The notes under the pieces are model-generated. The model searched no databases. It was not told the origin of the DNA and saw nothing but the letters and a program-made list of their open reading frames with translations. A DNA stretch of 64,000 bases from Acidisarcina sp. (GTDB taxonomy: Bacteria > Acidobacteriota > Terriglobia > Terriglobales > Acidobacteriaceae): the NCBI GenBank assembly GCA_035539175.1, contig DATLIY010000008.1, forward strand, positions 682,001 to 746,000, given 5' to 3'. Positions 8,416-17,682 of the stretch are shown piece after piece (within the stretch, counting starts at the first letter, position 1; every line of letters begins with the position of its first letter). The position numbers and the translations under genes are program-made.

Positions 8416-11208
8416 ATGACGAAGGCTCTGGCGCTGTTTCTTGTGTTCTTTGCGGTTTCCGCGTACGCGCAACAGGAGACAATCACCTCGATCCGTGTCA
8501 TTGGCAACCGGCGCATCCCGAAAGAGACGATTCTTGCGCGCCTGTTTACCCATCCGGGCGACACGTTCGATCCTCTTGCCATTGAGCGGGACTTCAATTC
8601 CTTGTGGAACACAGGCTATTTTGAAGATGTTCGCATCGAGCGCGAGGACACTCCCAAGGGTGCCGTTCTGGACGTGTTTGTCCGCGAGAAGCCCACCATC
8701 CGCGAGATCAACTACAAGGGCCTGAACTCGGTTACGCAGTCCGACGTGCTGGATCGCTTCAAGAAGGCGAAGGTCGGTCTCTCGGTAGAGAGCCAGTACG
8801 ACCCGACGAAGATCAAGCGCGCGGAGACCGTGATCAAAGAGTTGCTGAGCGAGCACGGCCACCAGTTCGCCACCATCAAGACAGACATCAAGACAATCCC
8901 GCCGGCATCGGTATCGGTCAACTTCCAGGTGAAGGAAGGCCCGACGGTCAAGGTAGGCAAGATTCAATTTACGGGCAATGAGCACTTGAACTCGCGCCAG
9001 TTGCGTGCCGCGATGAGGAATCTGCGGCCCATTGGCGTGCCCCACTCCCTCCTGCTGGAGCACCTGTTCGCCAAGACCTATGACGCCAGCAAGCTGGAAG
9101 AAGACGCGGAGCGCGTGCGCCAGGCATATCGCGACAAGGGATATTTCCGCGCCCAGGTAGCCGAGCCGCTGACCCACATCCGCAACGAAGGCGGCCTGTC
9201 GCTGTTTACCTTCCGGCCGAAGAAGGGCAAGCGAATCGATATCCGCATGCCCATCGAGGAGGGCGAGCGCTATCGCCTCTCGGGCATCACCTTTACCGGC
9301 AACACCAAGATTACGAATACGCGGGCTTTGCGTGCGCAGTTCGCCATGAAGGATGGCGACTACTTCAACGCGACCCTGACCGGCAAGGGTCTGGAAAATC
9401 TTCGCAAGGCATACGGACAACTGGGCTACATCAATTTCGCCGCGGTTCCGCAGCCGAAGATCGATGAAGCGAAGAAGACCATTCAGCTTGACATCGATAT
9501 CGACGAAGGCAAGCAGTTCTACGTCTCGCGGATCGAGTTCCAGGGCAATACCATCACTCGCGACCGCGTGATCCGCCGCGAACTGCTGCTTGAAGAGGGA
9601 CAGGTCTACAACAGCAGCCTGTGGGAATCGAGCCTGCTGCGTTTGAACCAGCTCGACTACTTCGATCCGCTTAAGGTAGACCAGGATTCCGAAACGCATC
9701 AGGATGCGCAGAATGGCACGGTAGAGCTGCTGCTGAAGGTGAAGGAAAAGGGCAAGAACTCCATCGGGTTGAACGGCGGCGTCAGCGGCCTCTCCGGATC
9801 GTTTATCGGATTGAACTACCAGACGAACAACTTCCTTGGACTGGGTGAAACGCTCAGTGTGCAGGCGAACGTCGGCAACCTGTCGCGTAACCTGCAGTTC
9901 GGATTCACCGAGCCTTACCTGAGGAATCGCCCGCTGAATGTTGGCTTCCAGGTATTTGCCAGCAAGTACGACTACAACTCGGCAAAGAACTACCAGGCGA
10001 CGACCGGGCAGAGCGCGAACCTGTCGGCGGCTTCGCAGTCGCTGATCCAGAACTATAACCAGTCGTCCACCGGATTCAGCCTGTCGGCCAGCTACCCGAT
10101 CCGCCGCTCCTTCAAGCGCGTTGGGATCACCTATTCGCTCAGCCGGTCCTCGATCACCACGTTCAGCGCCGCGTCCTCCAATCTTTTCCAGACGTTGGCG
10201 TTCCGTGGCGGCATCCAGGGACAGAACGCGCTCGAAGGCATCCTTACCAGCTCGGCGTCGTTCAGCTTCTCGTATAACCACATGGACAGCGTCTACAAGC
10301 CGCGCAACGGCAATGAGATGTCGGCGGCTTTCCAGGTCGCAGGTTTGGGCGGAAATGTCCGCTACTTCACCCCGATTCTGGAATACAAGCAGTTCATGTC
10401 CATGAAGGGGCTGCGCAAGAACTACGAGGGCCGGAACGTGCTGGGCTATCGCCTGCAGGCAGCCTATGTACAGGGATTTGGCGGCGAAGTTGCACCGCCG
10501 ACCAACCGCTTCTATACCGGTGGTGAGGGCGATATCCGCGGCTTCGACGTCCGCGCCGCCACCCCGTATGCCTACATCCCGACGCGGGTGCTCTTCAACC
10601 TGACAAACCCGGATGGCTCAACGGTTCCCAAGGATCCGCAGAATCCGCAGCAGGGTCCAATCCAGGTTCCGATCCCGGTTTACGGCATTGTGTCGGTCGG
10701 TGGCGATACGACGTTCTCCAGCAACCTCGAATACCGTATTCCGATTGCCGGCCCGGTTACCTTCGCCCTCTTTGATGACTTTGGCATCGACGTGGCCCTG
10801 CGGAAGTCGCAGTTGAAGCAGAGTGTCGAGGGAGCTGACGTTCTGAATGCTCCCCTCTATGGCTGCCCCACCTATATCAATGGAGCCTGCCAGGGCGGAA
10901 CGCAGGTTCAGTTCTCGCGGATAATCCGGCCGATTTACGGGACGAACTTTGTTCCCCGTATGTCGACGGGCGCCGAGCTTCAGGTGATTCTGCCGATCGT
11001 CAACGCTCCCTTCCGTATTTATTACGCCTACAACCCGCTGCGTCTGTTCACTCGCGTCCCGGGAGAGAACCTGATTACGCGGTCGATGTTCCCGGCGGGC
11101 GGCGCGGGCGATTACTCCTATGACCTGTCGCAGCAGCTATATGGCCCCTACTACCAGCTGCGGGAACCGAAGAAGACCTTCCGCCTGACGGTTAGTACGA
11201 CGTTCTAA
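8416..11208 (+). CDS. bamA: Outer membrane protein assembly factor BamA
   Basis: BamA is the Omp85 barrel at the centre of the beta-barrel assembly machine. The ATG at 8416 gives a clean signal peptide (MTKALALFLVFFAVSAYAQ). Then come repeated POTRA domains with signatures such as IRVIGNRRIPKETI, INYKGLNSV, IQFTGNEHL, ITFTGNTKI and IEFQGNTITRDRVI, so five are visible to about residue 430. The remainder is the 16-strand barrel, including the substrate-contacting FYTGGEGDIRGFD motif and an aromatic final strand. Total 930 residues. A short open frame (8378-8419, MKSIQLRARSFVA) overlaps this ATG by ATGA and could couple translation. A terminator follows directly. Confidence 0.95.
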   Translation: MTKALALFLVFFAVSAYAQQETITSIRVIGNRRIPKETILARLFTHPGDTFDPLAIERDFNSLWNTGYFEDVRIEREDTPKGAVLDVFVREKPTIREINYKGLNSVTQSDVLDRFKKAKVGLSVESQYDPTKIKRAETVIKELLSEHGHQFATIKTDIKTIPPASVSVNFQVKEGPTVKVGKIQFTGNEHLNSRQLRAAMRNLRPIGVPHSLLLEHLFAKTYDASKLEEDAERVRQAYRDKGYFRAQVAEPLTHIRNEGGLSLFTFRPKKGKRIDIRMPIEEGERYRLSGITFTGNTKITNTRALRAQFAMKDGDYFNATLTGKGLENLRKAYGQLGYINFAAVPQPKIDEAKKTIQLDIDIDEGKQFYVSRIEFQGNTITRDRVIRRELLLEEGQVYNSSLWESSLLRLNQLDYFDPLKVDQDSETHQDAQNGTVELLLKVKEKGKNSIGLNGGVSGLSGSFIGLNYQTNNFLGLGETLSVQANVGNLSRNLQFGFTEPYLRNRPLNVGFQVFASKYDYNSAKNYQATTGQSANLSAASQSLIQNYNQSSTGFSLSASYPIRRSFKRVGITYSLSRSSITTFSAASSNLFQTLAFRGGIQGQNALEGILTSSASFSFSYNHMDSVYKPRNGNEMSAAFQVAGLGGNVRYFTPILEYKQFMSMKGLRKNYEGRNVLGYRLQAAYVQGFGGEVAPPTNRFYTGGEGDIRGFDVRAATPYAYIPTRVLFNLTNPDGSTVPKDPQNPQQGPIQVPIPVYGIVSVGGDTTFSSNLEYRIPIAGPVTFALFDDFGIDVALRKSQLKQSVEGADVLNAPLYGCPTYINGACQGGTQVQFSRIIRPIYGTNFVPRMSTGAELQVILPIVNAPFRIYYAYNPLRLFTRVPGENLITRSMFPAGGAGDYSYDLSQQLYGPYYQLREPKKTFRLTVSTTF

Positions 11209-11217
11209 AACCGGACC

Positions 11218-11247
11218 AAACCGGGAAGACAAGGTTCTTCCCGGTTT
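11218..11247 (+). terminator. Stem-loop terminator after bamA
   Basis: AAACCGGGAAGA (11218-11229) pairs fully with TCTTCCCGGTTT (11236-11247) around a six-base loop, ten bases after the bamA stop. The right arm ends in TTT. Confidence 0.65.
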
Positions 11248-11454
11248 GACGCTCTATGCCCCCATCCCTATAATTCTTGCAAGTTCCTGCGAAGTCTCTG
11301 TCCGCGTCTCTTCCAGCAAATTTCCAGCCGAGTCTCGGGCAGGAAGCTGCCCGTCTGGAAGTGCAGCTAGAGGTGAACAGGAAGCGCAGACTTGCTTCCG
11401 TGAGGGAATGCGGACAATCTCGACCTGAAGAACCGAAGGAGTTTTGAAAATCTA

Positions 11455-12132
11455 ATGAAGCGTTCGTTGACAATTGTTTGCCTGCTCGCGTCCGGCCTCG
11501 GCATGACGGCCTTTGCCCAGACCAGCCCCGCCGATCCCTCCGCAGCCGCTGCAACAGCGCCCGCGGGACCGACCAAGATCGCCATCATCGCCTTTCAACC
11601 TGCCGTGGCGGGGACCAATGAGGGGCAGCGCAACTTCGGTCAACTCAAGGCGAAGTTTGAACCCAAACAGAACCAGCTCAAGGCCCAGAGCGACGAGATC
11701 GAATCCCTGAAGACTTCGTTGAAGTCACAGGGGGAGAAGCTCAGCGACCAGGAGCGCGCCACGCGGACCCGGACCATCGACGAGAAGGAAAAGAGCCTTC
11801 AGCGCAGTGCGGAAGACGCGCAGAATGACTTCCAGAACGAAGCCAGCGAGATGTACCAGCAGTTGGCGCAGAAGGTCTACGAGGTACTCCAGAGCTATGC
11901 CCAGCAGAACGGCTACACGCTGGTAGTGGACATCAGCACGCAGCAGAGCCCGATTCTGTGGGCGAACCAGTCAACGGACATTACCGCTGCGGTTGTGCAG
12001 GCGTACAACGCCAAGTCCGGTGTACCGGCTCCTCCCGCATCGGCAGGGGTTCCTTCGGCTCCCCGGCCGGCTGGCACAACCCACCCGGCTGGTACAACCC
12101 ATCCGGCACCCAGGCCAACCACAACGAAGTAG
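11455..12132 (+). CDS. skp: OmpH/Skp family periplasmic chaperone
   Basis: Skp holds unfolded outer-membrane proteins in the periplasm and delivers them to BamA, whose gene lies just upstream. The 225-residue product has a signal peptide (1-21, ending AFAQ), an Ala/Pro-rich spacer, the start of the family fold at KIAIIAFQPAV, and a long helical hairpin rich in Glu, Gln and Lys (about 65-150). The closing strand is YTLVVDIS. An unusual extra tail of about 35 residues is rich in Pro and contains the repeat AGTTHP twice. A terminator follows between this gene and the convergent HIT gene. The class is secure; the tail is of unknown purpose. Confidence 0.88.
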   Translation: MKRSLTIVCLLASGLGMTAFAQTSPADPSAAAATAPAGPTKIAIIAFQPAVAGTNEGQRNFGQLKAKFEPKQNQLKAQSDEIESLKTSLKSQGEKLSDQERATRTRTIDEKEKSLQRSAEDAQNDFQNEASEMYQQLAQKVYEVLQSYAQQNGYTLVVDISTQQSPILWANQSTDITAAVVQAYNAKSGVPAPPASAGVPSAPRPAGTTHPAGTTHPAPRPTTTK

Positions 12133-12189
12133 ACTGTAGCTCCGCAGAGCTCAGCTTTTCGAGACTGCCTGGAGCTTCAGATTCGCAGG

Positions 12190-12222
12190 AAAAAGCGCCC
12201 CCAAAAGGGGTGCTTTTCTTTT
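12190..12222. terminator. Bidirectional terminator between skp and the HIT gene
   Basis: AAAAGCGCCCC and GGGGTGCTTTT (11 pairs with one G-T) flank a CAAAA loop, with T-rich sequence after it on the + strand and a run of A before it. It separates two convergent genes and could serve both. Confidence 0.75.
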
Positions 12223-12234
12223 GGCGTCAGGCCA

Positions 12235-12576
12235 CTAGCCTGGAGGCCAGTGGAAGGCACGGCCACCCAGCAGATGCACATGCAGATGGTCGACGGTCTG
12301 GCCGGCATCGTCGCCAGTGTTGATGACGGTGCGGTAGCCGTTTGATAGCCCCTTGCCGCGGGCGATTCCGGCGGCAACGACGTGCAGATGGCCGAGCACC
12401 TCGATGTCTACCGGCGAGGCATGGTCGAGCGAAGCTATGTGCTTCCTGGGAACGATGAGCACGTGCGTCGGGGCCTGTGGGTTGATGTCCGCGAAGGCGT
12501 AGCTCTGATCATCCTCATAGACCTTTGAGGATGGAATTGTGCCGGCGATGATCTTGCAGAAAAGGCAGTCGACCAT
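12235..12576 (-). CDS. HIT-family nucleotide hydrolase (HINT-like)
   Basis: A 113-residue member of the histidine triad superfamily, HINT/PKCI branch, which hydrolyses purine nucleoside phosphoramidates. The N-terminus MVDCLFCKIIAGTIPSSKVYEDD and the active-site motif HLHVHLLGGR near the C-terminus are diagnostic; the middle His is the nucleophile. Length fits (about 110-120). Probably cytoplasmic. It is convergent with skp, and the M48 protease gene lies upstream on the same strand after 87 bases. Confidence 0.9.
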   Translation of the reverse strand: MVDCLFCKIIAGTIPSSKVYEDDQSYAFADINPQAPTHVLIVPRKHIASLDHASPVDIEVLGHLHVVAAGIARGKGLSNGYRTVINTGDDAGQTVDHLHVHLLGGRAFHWPPG

Positions 12577-12663
12577 AATTTCTATCCGCTCCGTTCAATA
12601 TTTTTATCTATGCTTCGTTCGAGATGCAATCCATGCTAATCAGGCCCCAGTGCGTGTTCCCTG

Positions 12664-14055
12664 TTATTTCCCGCTATCGGGCGGAAAGAACTTCGGCCTG
12701 CGGCCCGCCACCCACGGATTGTATCCTGCGGCGAAGGTGGCGCGGTGCAGCGTGGAAGGGTGGTCATAGGTCCAGAACTCAAGAAGGACGCCGGGGTTGG
12801 GATCTTCGAGATAAGTTTCTCCCAGGAGTTGGAAGGCATGCTGCGCCGTGGCCTGGGGATCGGCGACGATGCCATGCATTGCCTCCTGTCCATAAATGTC
12901 GGCATTGTGTTCGAGCACGCGGCTGAAGGTATTGTCGATGGGCTCGGACAGCACACTCAGCGCCGCGAATACCAGCAGCAGGACGCCCACCGCACTCCAG
13001 TCCTCAAGGTTCACGATGCGCCAGCGCCCGCCAAAGTTAGCGATCATCCAGGTCACGGCGTGGGAGCCGATCCACAGCAGAAGCAGCAGAAGCATTGCGT
13101 AGAAGGCGATGCCCTTCCAGATGTGATGGAGCACGTAGTGGCCGCTTTCATGGCCAAAGATGAAGAGAATCTCATCGGTTGAGGCTGTCTTGATGGTGGT
13201 ATCCCATACCACGACGCGCTTGGTGGATCCAATGCCGGTGACGTAGGCATTGGGTACGGTGAGCTTTTCGCTGGCCTTCATCAGGTACATGCGCTCGGGC
13301 GGGATGTTGGTTCCGGTACGTGCAACCACCCGCCCCAGCGCCTGAACCAGCTCCGGATTGGAGCGGGCAAGCGGCTCAAAGTGGTTGAACAGGGGGTCGA
13401 TCAGCACCGGCACTACAAAAATTGCGGCGACGATGAAGGGCAACGAGCCCGCCCAGAAGCAGAGCCACCACCGGCGGGGAAATTGCACGATGAGCCGCAT
13501 CAGGGTAAGCAATATCAAAGTGCCAACCAGCAGCATCAGCAGCACGGATTTGCCGTGATCGAGGAACCAGCTTCCCCAGTGCTGGATGGACAGGCCGTAG
13601 CTGACGGAGAGCCAGTGTCCCGCCATGCTGAAGGGCAGGTTCGACAGGGACACGAGCAGCAGGAGCAGCGGCAGGAAGATCACTCCCTGCAGCCAGCGCC
13701 TCGGGGTGATTCTTTCCGCCCACGAGGCGAGCCCGTGGAGAGCGCCGGTAGCGAGCAGCAACAGCAGAAACAGCATCTGCCAGGCGGTTGCCGAGAACTG
13801 GAGAAGGGTGAAATCCCGGCTGAGGCGGAGCGCCTTGGCGAGCTTATCCGCGGGGAGACTGTAGGCAGCTTTTGCGCCTGGCGCAGGCGTAAGAGGGGCT
13901 GCCGCCGGGGCATTTTCCGCATCGGAGTAGGGAGTGGCCGCGGAAGCCGGTGCCGCCAGCACGGGGTCTGCTGGAAACAAAAGCACAAGCAGCAGCACTC
14001 CCGCAATAGACCTGAAGATCCATTGCCATCCTGAAAGGGGAAAGTGCACTTTCAA
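12664..14055 (-). CDS. M48 family (Ste24/CAAX protease-like) membrane metalloprotease
   Basis: A zinc metalloprotease of the inner membrane. It has an N-terminal hydrophobic segment or signal, a low-complexity Ala/Pro stretch, several transmembrane helices, and the zinc site FGHESGHYVLHH (HExxH) in the C-terminal half, followed by the third-ligand segment LEHNADIYGQEA. The architecture resembles Ste24-type M48A proteases rather than the short HtpX. I chose a TTG start at 14055 because GGAGGT lies six bases upstream and because the longer frame to 14118 would run into the divergent tldD-like gene. The substrate is unknown; roles in membrane-protein quality control are typical. Confidence 0.85.
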   Translation of the reverse strand: MKVHFPLSGWQWIFRSIAGVLLLVLLFPADPVLAAPASAATPYSDAENAPAAAPLTPAPGAKAAYSLPADKLAKALRLSRDFTLLQFSATAWQMLFLLLLLATGALHGLASWAERITPRRWLQGVIFLPLLLLLVSLSNLPFSMAGHWLSVSYGLSIQHWGSWFLDHGKSVLLMLLVGTLILLTLMRLIVQFPRRWWLCFWAGSLPFIVAAIFVVPVLIDPLFNHFEPLARSNPELVQALGRVVARTGTNIPPERMYLMKASEKLTVPNAYVTGIGSTKRVVVWDTTIKTASTDEILFIFGHESGHYVLHHIWKGIAFYAMLLLLLLWIGSHAVTWMIANFGGRWRIVNLEDWSAVGVLLLVFAALSVLSEPIDNTFSRVLEHNADIYGQEAMHGIVADPQATAQHAFQLLGETYLEDPNPGVLLEFWTYDHPSTLHRATFAAGYNPWVAGRRPKFFPPDSGK

Positions 14056-14138
14056 TCTGTACCTCCAGAGCTTGCTCTCGCGTGGCCGGTTCTTGAGACT
14101 CACAACTAATGAGAGCACTTTCTTTAGGACGTTGTCCG

Positions 14139-15941
14139 ATGAAACCTGGCAACCCTGGCGTTGCGCAAATTTCGAGGCATTTCGGAAATTCGAGGTCTTC
14201 CGGAAACAGGACCAGATATCTTCTGGCCGCAGCTCTTTGCGTGTGTGCCTTTCGTCCCCATCCTGCGGAGGCGAAGCCTGCGTCCGTGCAACCTTCGCCG
14301 GTGCTTCTGGATGCGATGACCGCCGAACTCGACCGGGCGATGGCGGATCTGGGCAAGCCTTCGGATCCGCTGCATGCTGCGAAAACGCCGCAGTCTCCTT
14401 ATTTTCTCAGTTATTCCGCCTCCGATGTGCAGTCGGTCGGCATTACGGCGCAATTTGGAGCGCTGGTGAGCTCGCAGGGGAACCACTCCCGCAGTGTGGA
14501 CGTGCTGGTTCGCGTAGGCGACGAGAAGCTGGACAATACGCATGGCAATCACCGCTCCTCCGCGCTGAACACGGTGGCGCTGCCGCTGAACGACGACCGG
14601 CGGGCCATCCAGCGCTCGTTGTGGTGGGCCACCAATGAAGGCTACGGCAATGCACTGCACAACTATCTTCAGGTAAAGACCGAGACGCAGGTGCGGGCGA
14701 AGGAGGAAGACTCCTCGCCAGACTTTTCCCGCGAGCCCGCGCAGGTAGCCATTCATCCCCCGGCACCAGCGCCAGCGGTCAATGCCAGCCAATGGGAGCA
14801 GAGGATGCGGAGCCTTTCGGCGGTATTCCGCAGCTATCCCGAGATCTACTCCAATTTGGTCTCCCTGCAGGTAAACAACGAGACGCGCTACTTTGTCTCA
14901 TCGGAGGGGGCGCGCGTGGTCACTCCACATCGGCTGGCCCGCATTATTGTGTATGCCGGAACCCGCGCCGAAGACGGGATGGACCTCTTCCGTGCCCGGA
15001 CGTTTGAGGCCGAGACAGCCGACGGCCTGCCCGCCCAGCCGGCGCTGGAGGCTGCAGTCCGGCAGCTTGCCATCAGCCTGGAGCAGTTGCGCAAGGCTCC
15101 GGTGACCGAGCCCTTTGACGGACCTGCGATCCTCTCCGGCCGCGCGGCCGCGGTCTTCTTTCACGAGGTGCTGGGGCATCGGCTGGAAGGGCAGCGCCAG
15201 CGCGGCAATGATGAAGGGCAGACCTTTACCCGCGATGTAGGCAAGGCGATCCTGCCGGATTTTCTCTCGGTAGCCGACGATCCCACGCGGCAGATCTTCG
15301 ATGGAACGTACCTGAGCGGCTACTACCAGTTCGACGACGAGGGCCAGCCCTCGAAGCGGGTAGACCTGATTAGCGATGGCGTGCTGGAGACGTTTCTGAT
15401 GTCGCGGCTGCCGATTGCCGACTTTGCCAGCTCGAATGGGCATGGGCGGGCACAGCCGGGGAGGATGCCTACCGGCCGGCAGGGAAACCTGATCGTCTCC
15501 TCGACCCGCAGCGTTCCCGATGCGCAACTGCGCTCCATGCTGCTGGCCGAGGCAAAGAAGCAGGGCAAGCCCTACGGACTTCTTTTCGAGGATATTTCTT
15601 CCGGTTTTGCGGTAACGACACGGAACATGCCGCAGGCCTTCCAGGTGCTGCCGCTGGTGGTCTATCGCGTGTACGTGGATGGCAGGCCGGATGAGCTGGT
15701 GCGGGGCGTGAGCATTGTGGGCACTCCGCAGGCAGCGTTGAGCCGCATTGCGGCCACGGGAACGCGGCGCGAGGTATTCAACGGCGAGTGCGGCGCAGAG
15801 TCGGGAAGCGTTGCCGTCTCCGCCGTAGCGCCCGCCATGCTGGTGCGCGAGATTGAGACGCAGCGGCAGCCCCAGGGCACCTCGCGGCAGCCGATCCTGC
15901 CCATGCCTGCGGCGACGGATGTGCCGGGAGGAACGCACTGA
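14139..15941 (+). CDS. Exported TldD-like metallopeptidase subunit
   Basis: TldD is the catalytic half of the TldD/TldE protease, normally cytosolic and known from microcin maturation. This protein has the conserved zinc motif in FFHEVLGHRLEGQ (HExxxH, about residue 342), plus FDDEGQPSKRVDLISDGVLE and SNGHGRAQPGRMP typical of the family. It differs by carrying an N-terminal signal-like segment (RYLLAAALCVCAFRPHPAEA) and an extra N-terminal domain, so it is 600 residues rather than about 480 and probably periplasmic. The ATG at 14139 follows AGGA at nine bases. It overlaps the next gene by one base (TGATG). Confidence 0.82.
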   Translation: MKPGNPGVAQISRHFGNSRSSGNRTRYLLAAALCVCAFRPHPAEAKPASVQPSPVLLDAMTAELDRAMADLGKPSDPLHAAKTPQSPYFLSYSASDVQSVGITAQFGALVSSQGNHSRSVDVLVRVGDEKLDNTHGNHRSSALNTVALPLNDDRRAIQRSLWWATNEGYGNALHNYLQVKTETQVRAKEEDSSPDFSREPAQVAIHPPAPAPAVNASQWEQRMRSLSAVFRSYPEIYSNLVSLQVNNETRYFVSSEGARVVTPHRLARIIVYAGTRAEDGMDLFRARTFEAETADGLPAQPALEAAVRQLAISLEQLRKAPVTEPFDGPAILSGRAAAVFFHEVLGHRLEGQRQRGNDEGQTFTRDVGKAILPDFLSVADDPTRQIFDGTYLSGYYQFDDEGQPSKRVDLISDGVLETFLMSRLPIADFASSNGHGRAQPGRMPTGRQGNLIVSSTRSVPDAQLRSMLLAEAKKQGKPYGLLFEDISSGFAVTTRNMPQAFQVLPLVVYRVYVDGRPDELVRGVSIVGTPQAALSRIAATGTRREVFNGECGAESGSVAVSAVAPAMLVREIETQRQPQGTSRQPILPMPAATDVPGGTH

Positions 15942-17653
15942 TGCGGAAGAACGATCGAGCGATGCACGGACGCGTTCTGGTGGCGGCGATTGCAGCGATA
16001 ACGCTGTGCGTGCCGGCTTACGCAAGGCACGCCAGCCATACCGCACTGGCGCAGAAAGATGTCTCCGCAACCGGACCCGGCGCTGCGGAGACACATCAGG
16101 ACCCGGTGTTGGAAGCGATGCTGGCCGAGCTGCATCGAAGTCAGCAACAGTTACAGTTACAGAACTTTCAGCGGCCCTTCTTTCTCCAATACCGGCTGGA
16201 CGACGTCGATAATTACGAGGCTTCCGCCAACTATGGAGCTGTGACCGGCGAACGGCGCGATCATCGCCGGCTTGTGCGGGTGACGGTGCGCGTGGGCGAC
16301 TACCAGATGGATAGCTCGCAACCGCACGGCGATGGATCGCTGCAGGTGGCTGCCATCGAAGACGATCCGGTGGCGCTGCGAATTGCCTTGTGGTCGGCGA
16401 CCGATATTGCATACAAGGCTGCGCTGCGCGACTACACCCGCAAGCAGGTTGCGCTGAAGGCATACCAGACGCAGCCCTCCGCGCAAGACTTTTCGCGGGA
16501 GAAGCCCCTGGTCTCGATGGGTTCGGTGGTCAGGCTGGATCTGGCTACCGCCGATTGGCAGAAGACGATTGCCGATGCCTCCGGCGTCTACCGTTCGCGA
16601 CCATCGTTTGAGAAGGTGACGGAGTATTCGGCCTCGACGATTCATGCCCGTGCCGTCAATCGCTACCTGGTGAACACCGAAGGCACGGTTGTACGCCACG
16701 GCTCCGCGGTCTACCAGGCGAGGATCTCGGTAGGCACGCAGGCGCCGGATGGGATGCGAATGGACCGCTCCTATGAAACGACGGGAACGAGCGCCGCGCA
16801 GCTTGACTCCGCCGCGCAGTTTCACTCCCACGTGGAGCAGTTGCTCGCTTCGCTCGAAGAGTTGCGTAAGGCCCCGGTGGTGGACGAGGTGGAGTATCAC
16901 GGGCCGGTGCTCTTTACCGGCAACTCGGGCGGCGATATCTTCTCGAATCTGTTTGCGCCGGGAGTGGTTGCCATACGCCCCGATCTCGGGACCGAGGCAC
17001 GGACGAAGGGGCCCTATGCGGCAAGCTATCGAGCGCGCGTGCTGCCGGAGGGCACCACGGTCGTCGATGATCCGCGGATGGATTCGTTTGCCGGCGAAGG
17101 ATTGATCGGCGCTTACGATGTGGACGACGAAGGCGTGCCGGCGCAGCCGGTGGACGTGGTGGAAAACGGCAAGCTCACCAGCTACCTGCTGGGACGCGCG
17201 CCGGTGCGGGACTTCGCCGTCTCCAACGGCCATGGCCGTGCAGGCCTGGCCGAGCCGCCGCGCCCGGAGATTGGCGTGCTGCGGGTGGAGTCAACAAAGG
17301 CCGTCTCGCCGGAGGAGTTGAACGCGAAGCTGCTGGCGATGGCTCGCGAACGCGGCCTGGACAGCGTGTATGTAGCCGAAGCGCTGGGGCCGGAGCTATC
17401 CCCGCGCATGCTGTACCGCATCCATGTCGCCGACGGGACACGCCAGCTTGTGCGGGGAGCGGCATTCGACGATCTGGACCAGCGCAGCCTGCGATCGAAC
17501 ATCAGTGCCGTGGGGAGCGACACGCAGGTATCGAACTTCCTGGGCGAAACGCCGACGACGGTCCTGGCGCCATCGCTGCTCTTCGATGACATCACCGTGA
17601 AGCGGGCGAATGACAGGAACGATAAGCTGCCGTATTACCCTCCGCCCGAGTAG
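15941..17653 (+). CDS. Exported TldE/PmbA-like partner lacking the zinc motif
   Basis: A 570-residue homologue of the upstream protein with the same order of parts: signal peptide (about 10-28, ending PAYA), extra N-terminal domain, then a TldD/PmbA C-terminal core with YDVDDEGVPAQPVDVVENGKL and VSNGHGRAGL. Where the first protein has HEVLGH, this one reads GNSGGDIFSNLF, so the zinc ligands are gone. This is the relation expected between TldE (inactive) and TldD (active). Stop and start overlap by one base, suggesting equal synthesis of a heterodimer. The substrate is unknown. Confidence 0.8.
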   Translation: MRKNDRAMHGRVLVAAIAAITLCVPAYARHASHTALAQKDVSATGPGAAETHQDPVLEAMLAELHRSQQQLQLQNFQRPFFLQYRLDDVDNYEASANYGAVTGERRDHRRLVRVTVRVGDYQMDSSQPHGDGSLQVAAIEDDPVALRIALWSATDIAYKAALRDYTRKQVALKAYQTQPSAQDFSREKPLVSMGSVVRLDLATADWQKTIADASGVYRSRPSFEKVTEYSASTIHARAVNRYLVNTEGTVVRHGSAVYQARISVGTQAPDGMRMDRSYETTGTSAAQLDSAAQFHSHVEQLLASLEELRKAPVVDEVEYHGPVLFTGNSGGDIFSNLFAPGVVAIRPDLGTEARTKGPYAASYRARVLPEGTTVVDDPRMDSFAGEGLIGAYDVDDEGVPAQPVDVVENGKLTSYLLGRAPVRDFAVSNGHGRAGLAEPPRPEIGVLRVESTKAVSPEELNAKLLAMARERGLDSVYVAEALGPELSPRMLYRIHVADGTRQLVRGAAFDDLDQRSLRSNISAVGSDTQVSNFLGETPTTVLAPSLLFDDITVKRANDRNDKLPYYPPPE

Positions 17654-17682
17654 GGTTAACAGGCTCTGGCCCAAGTCTCCCT

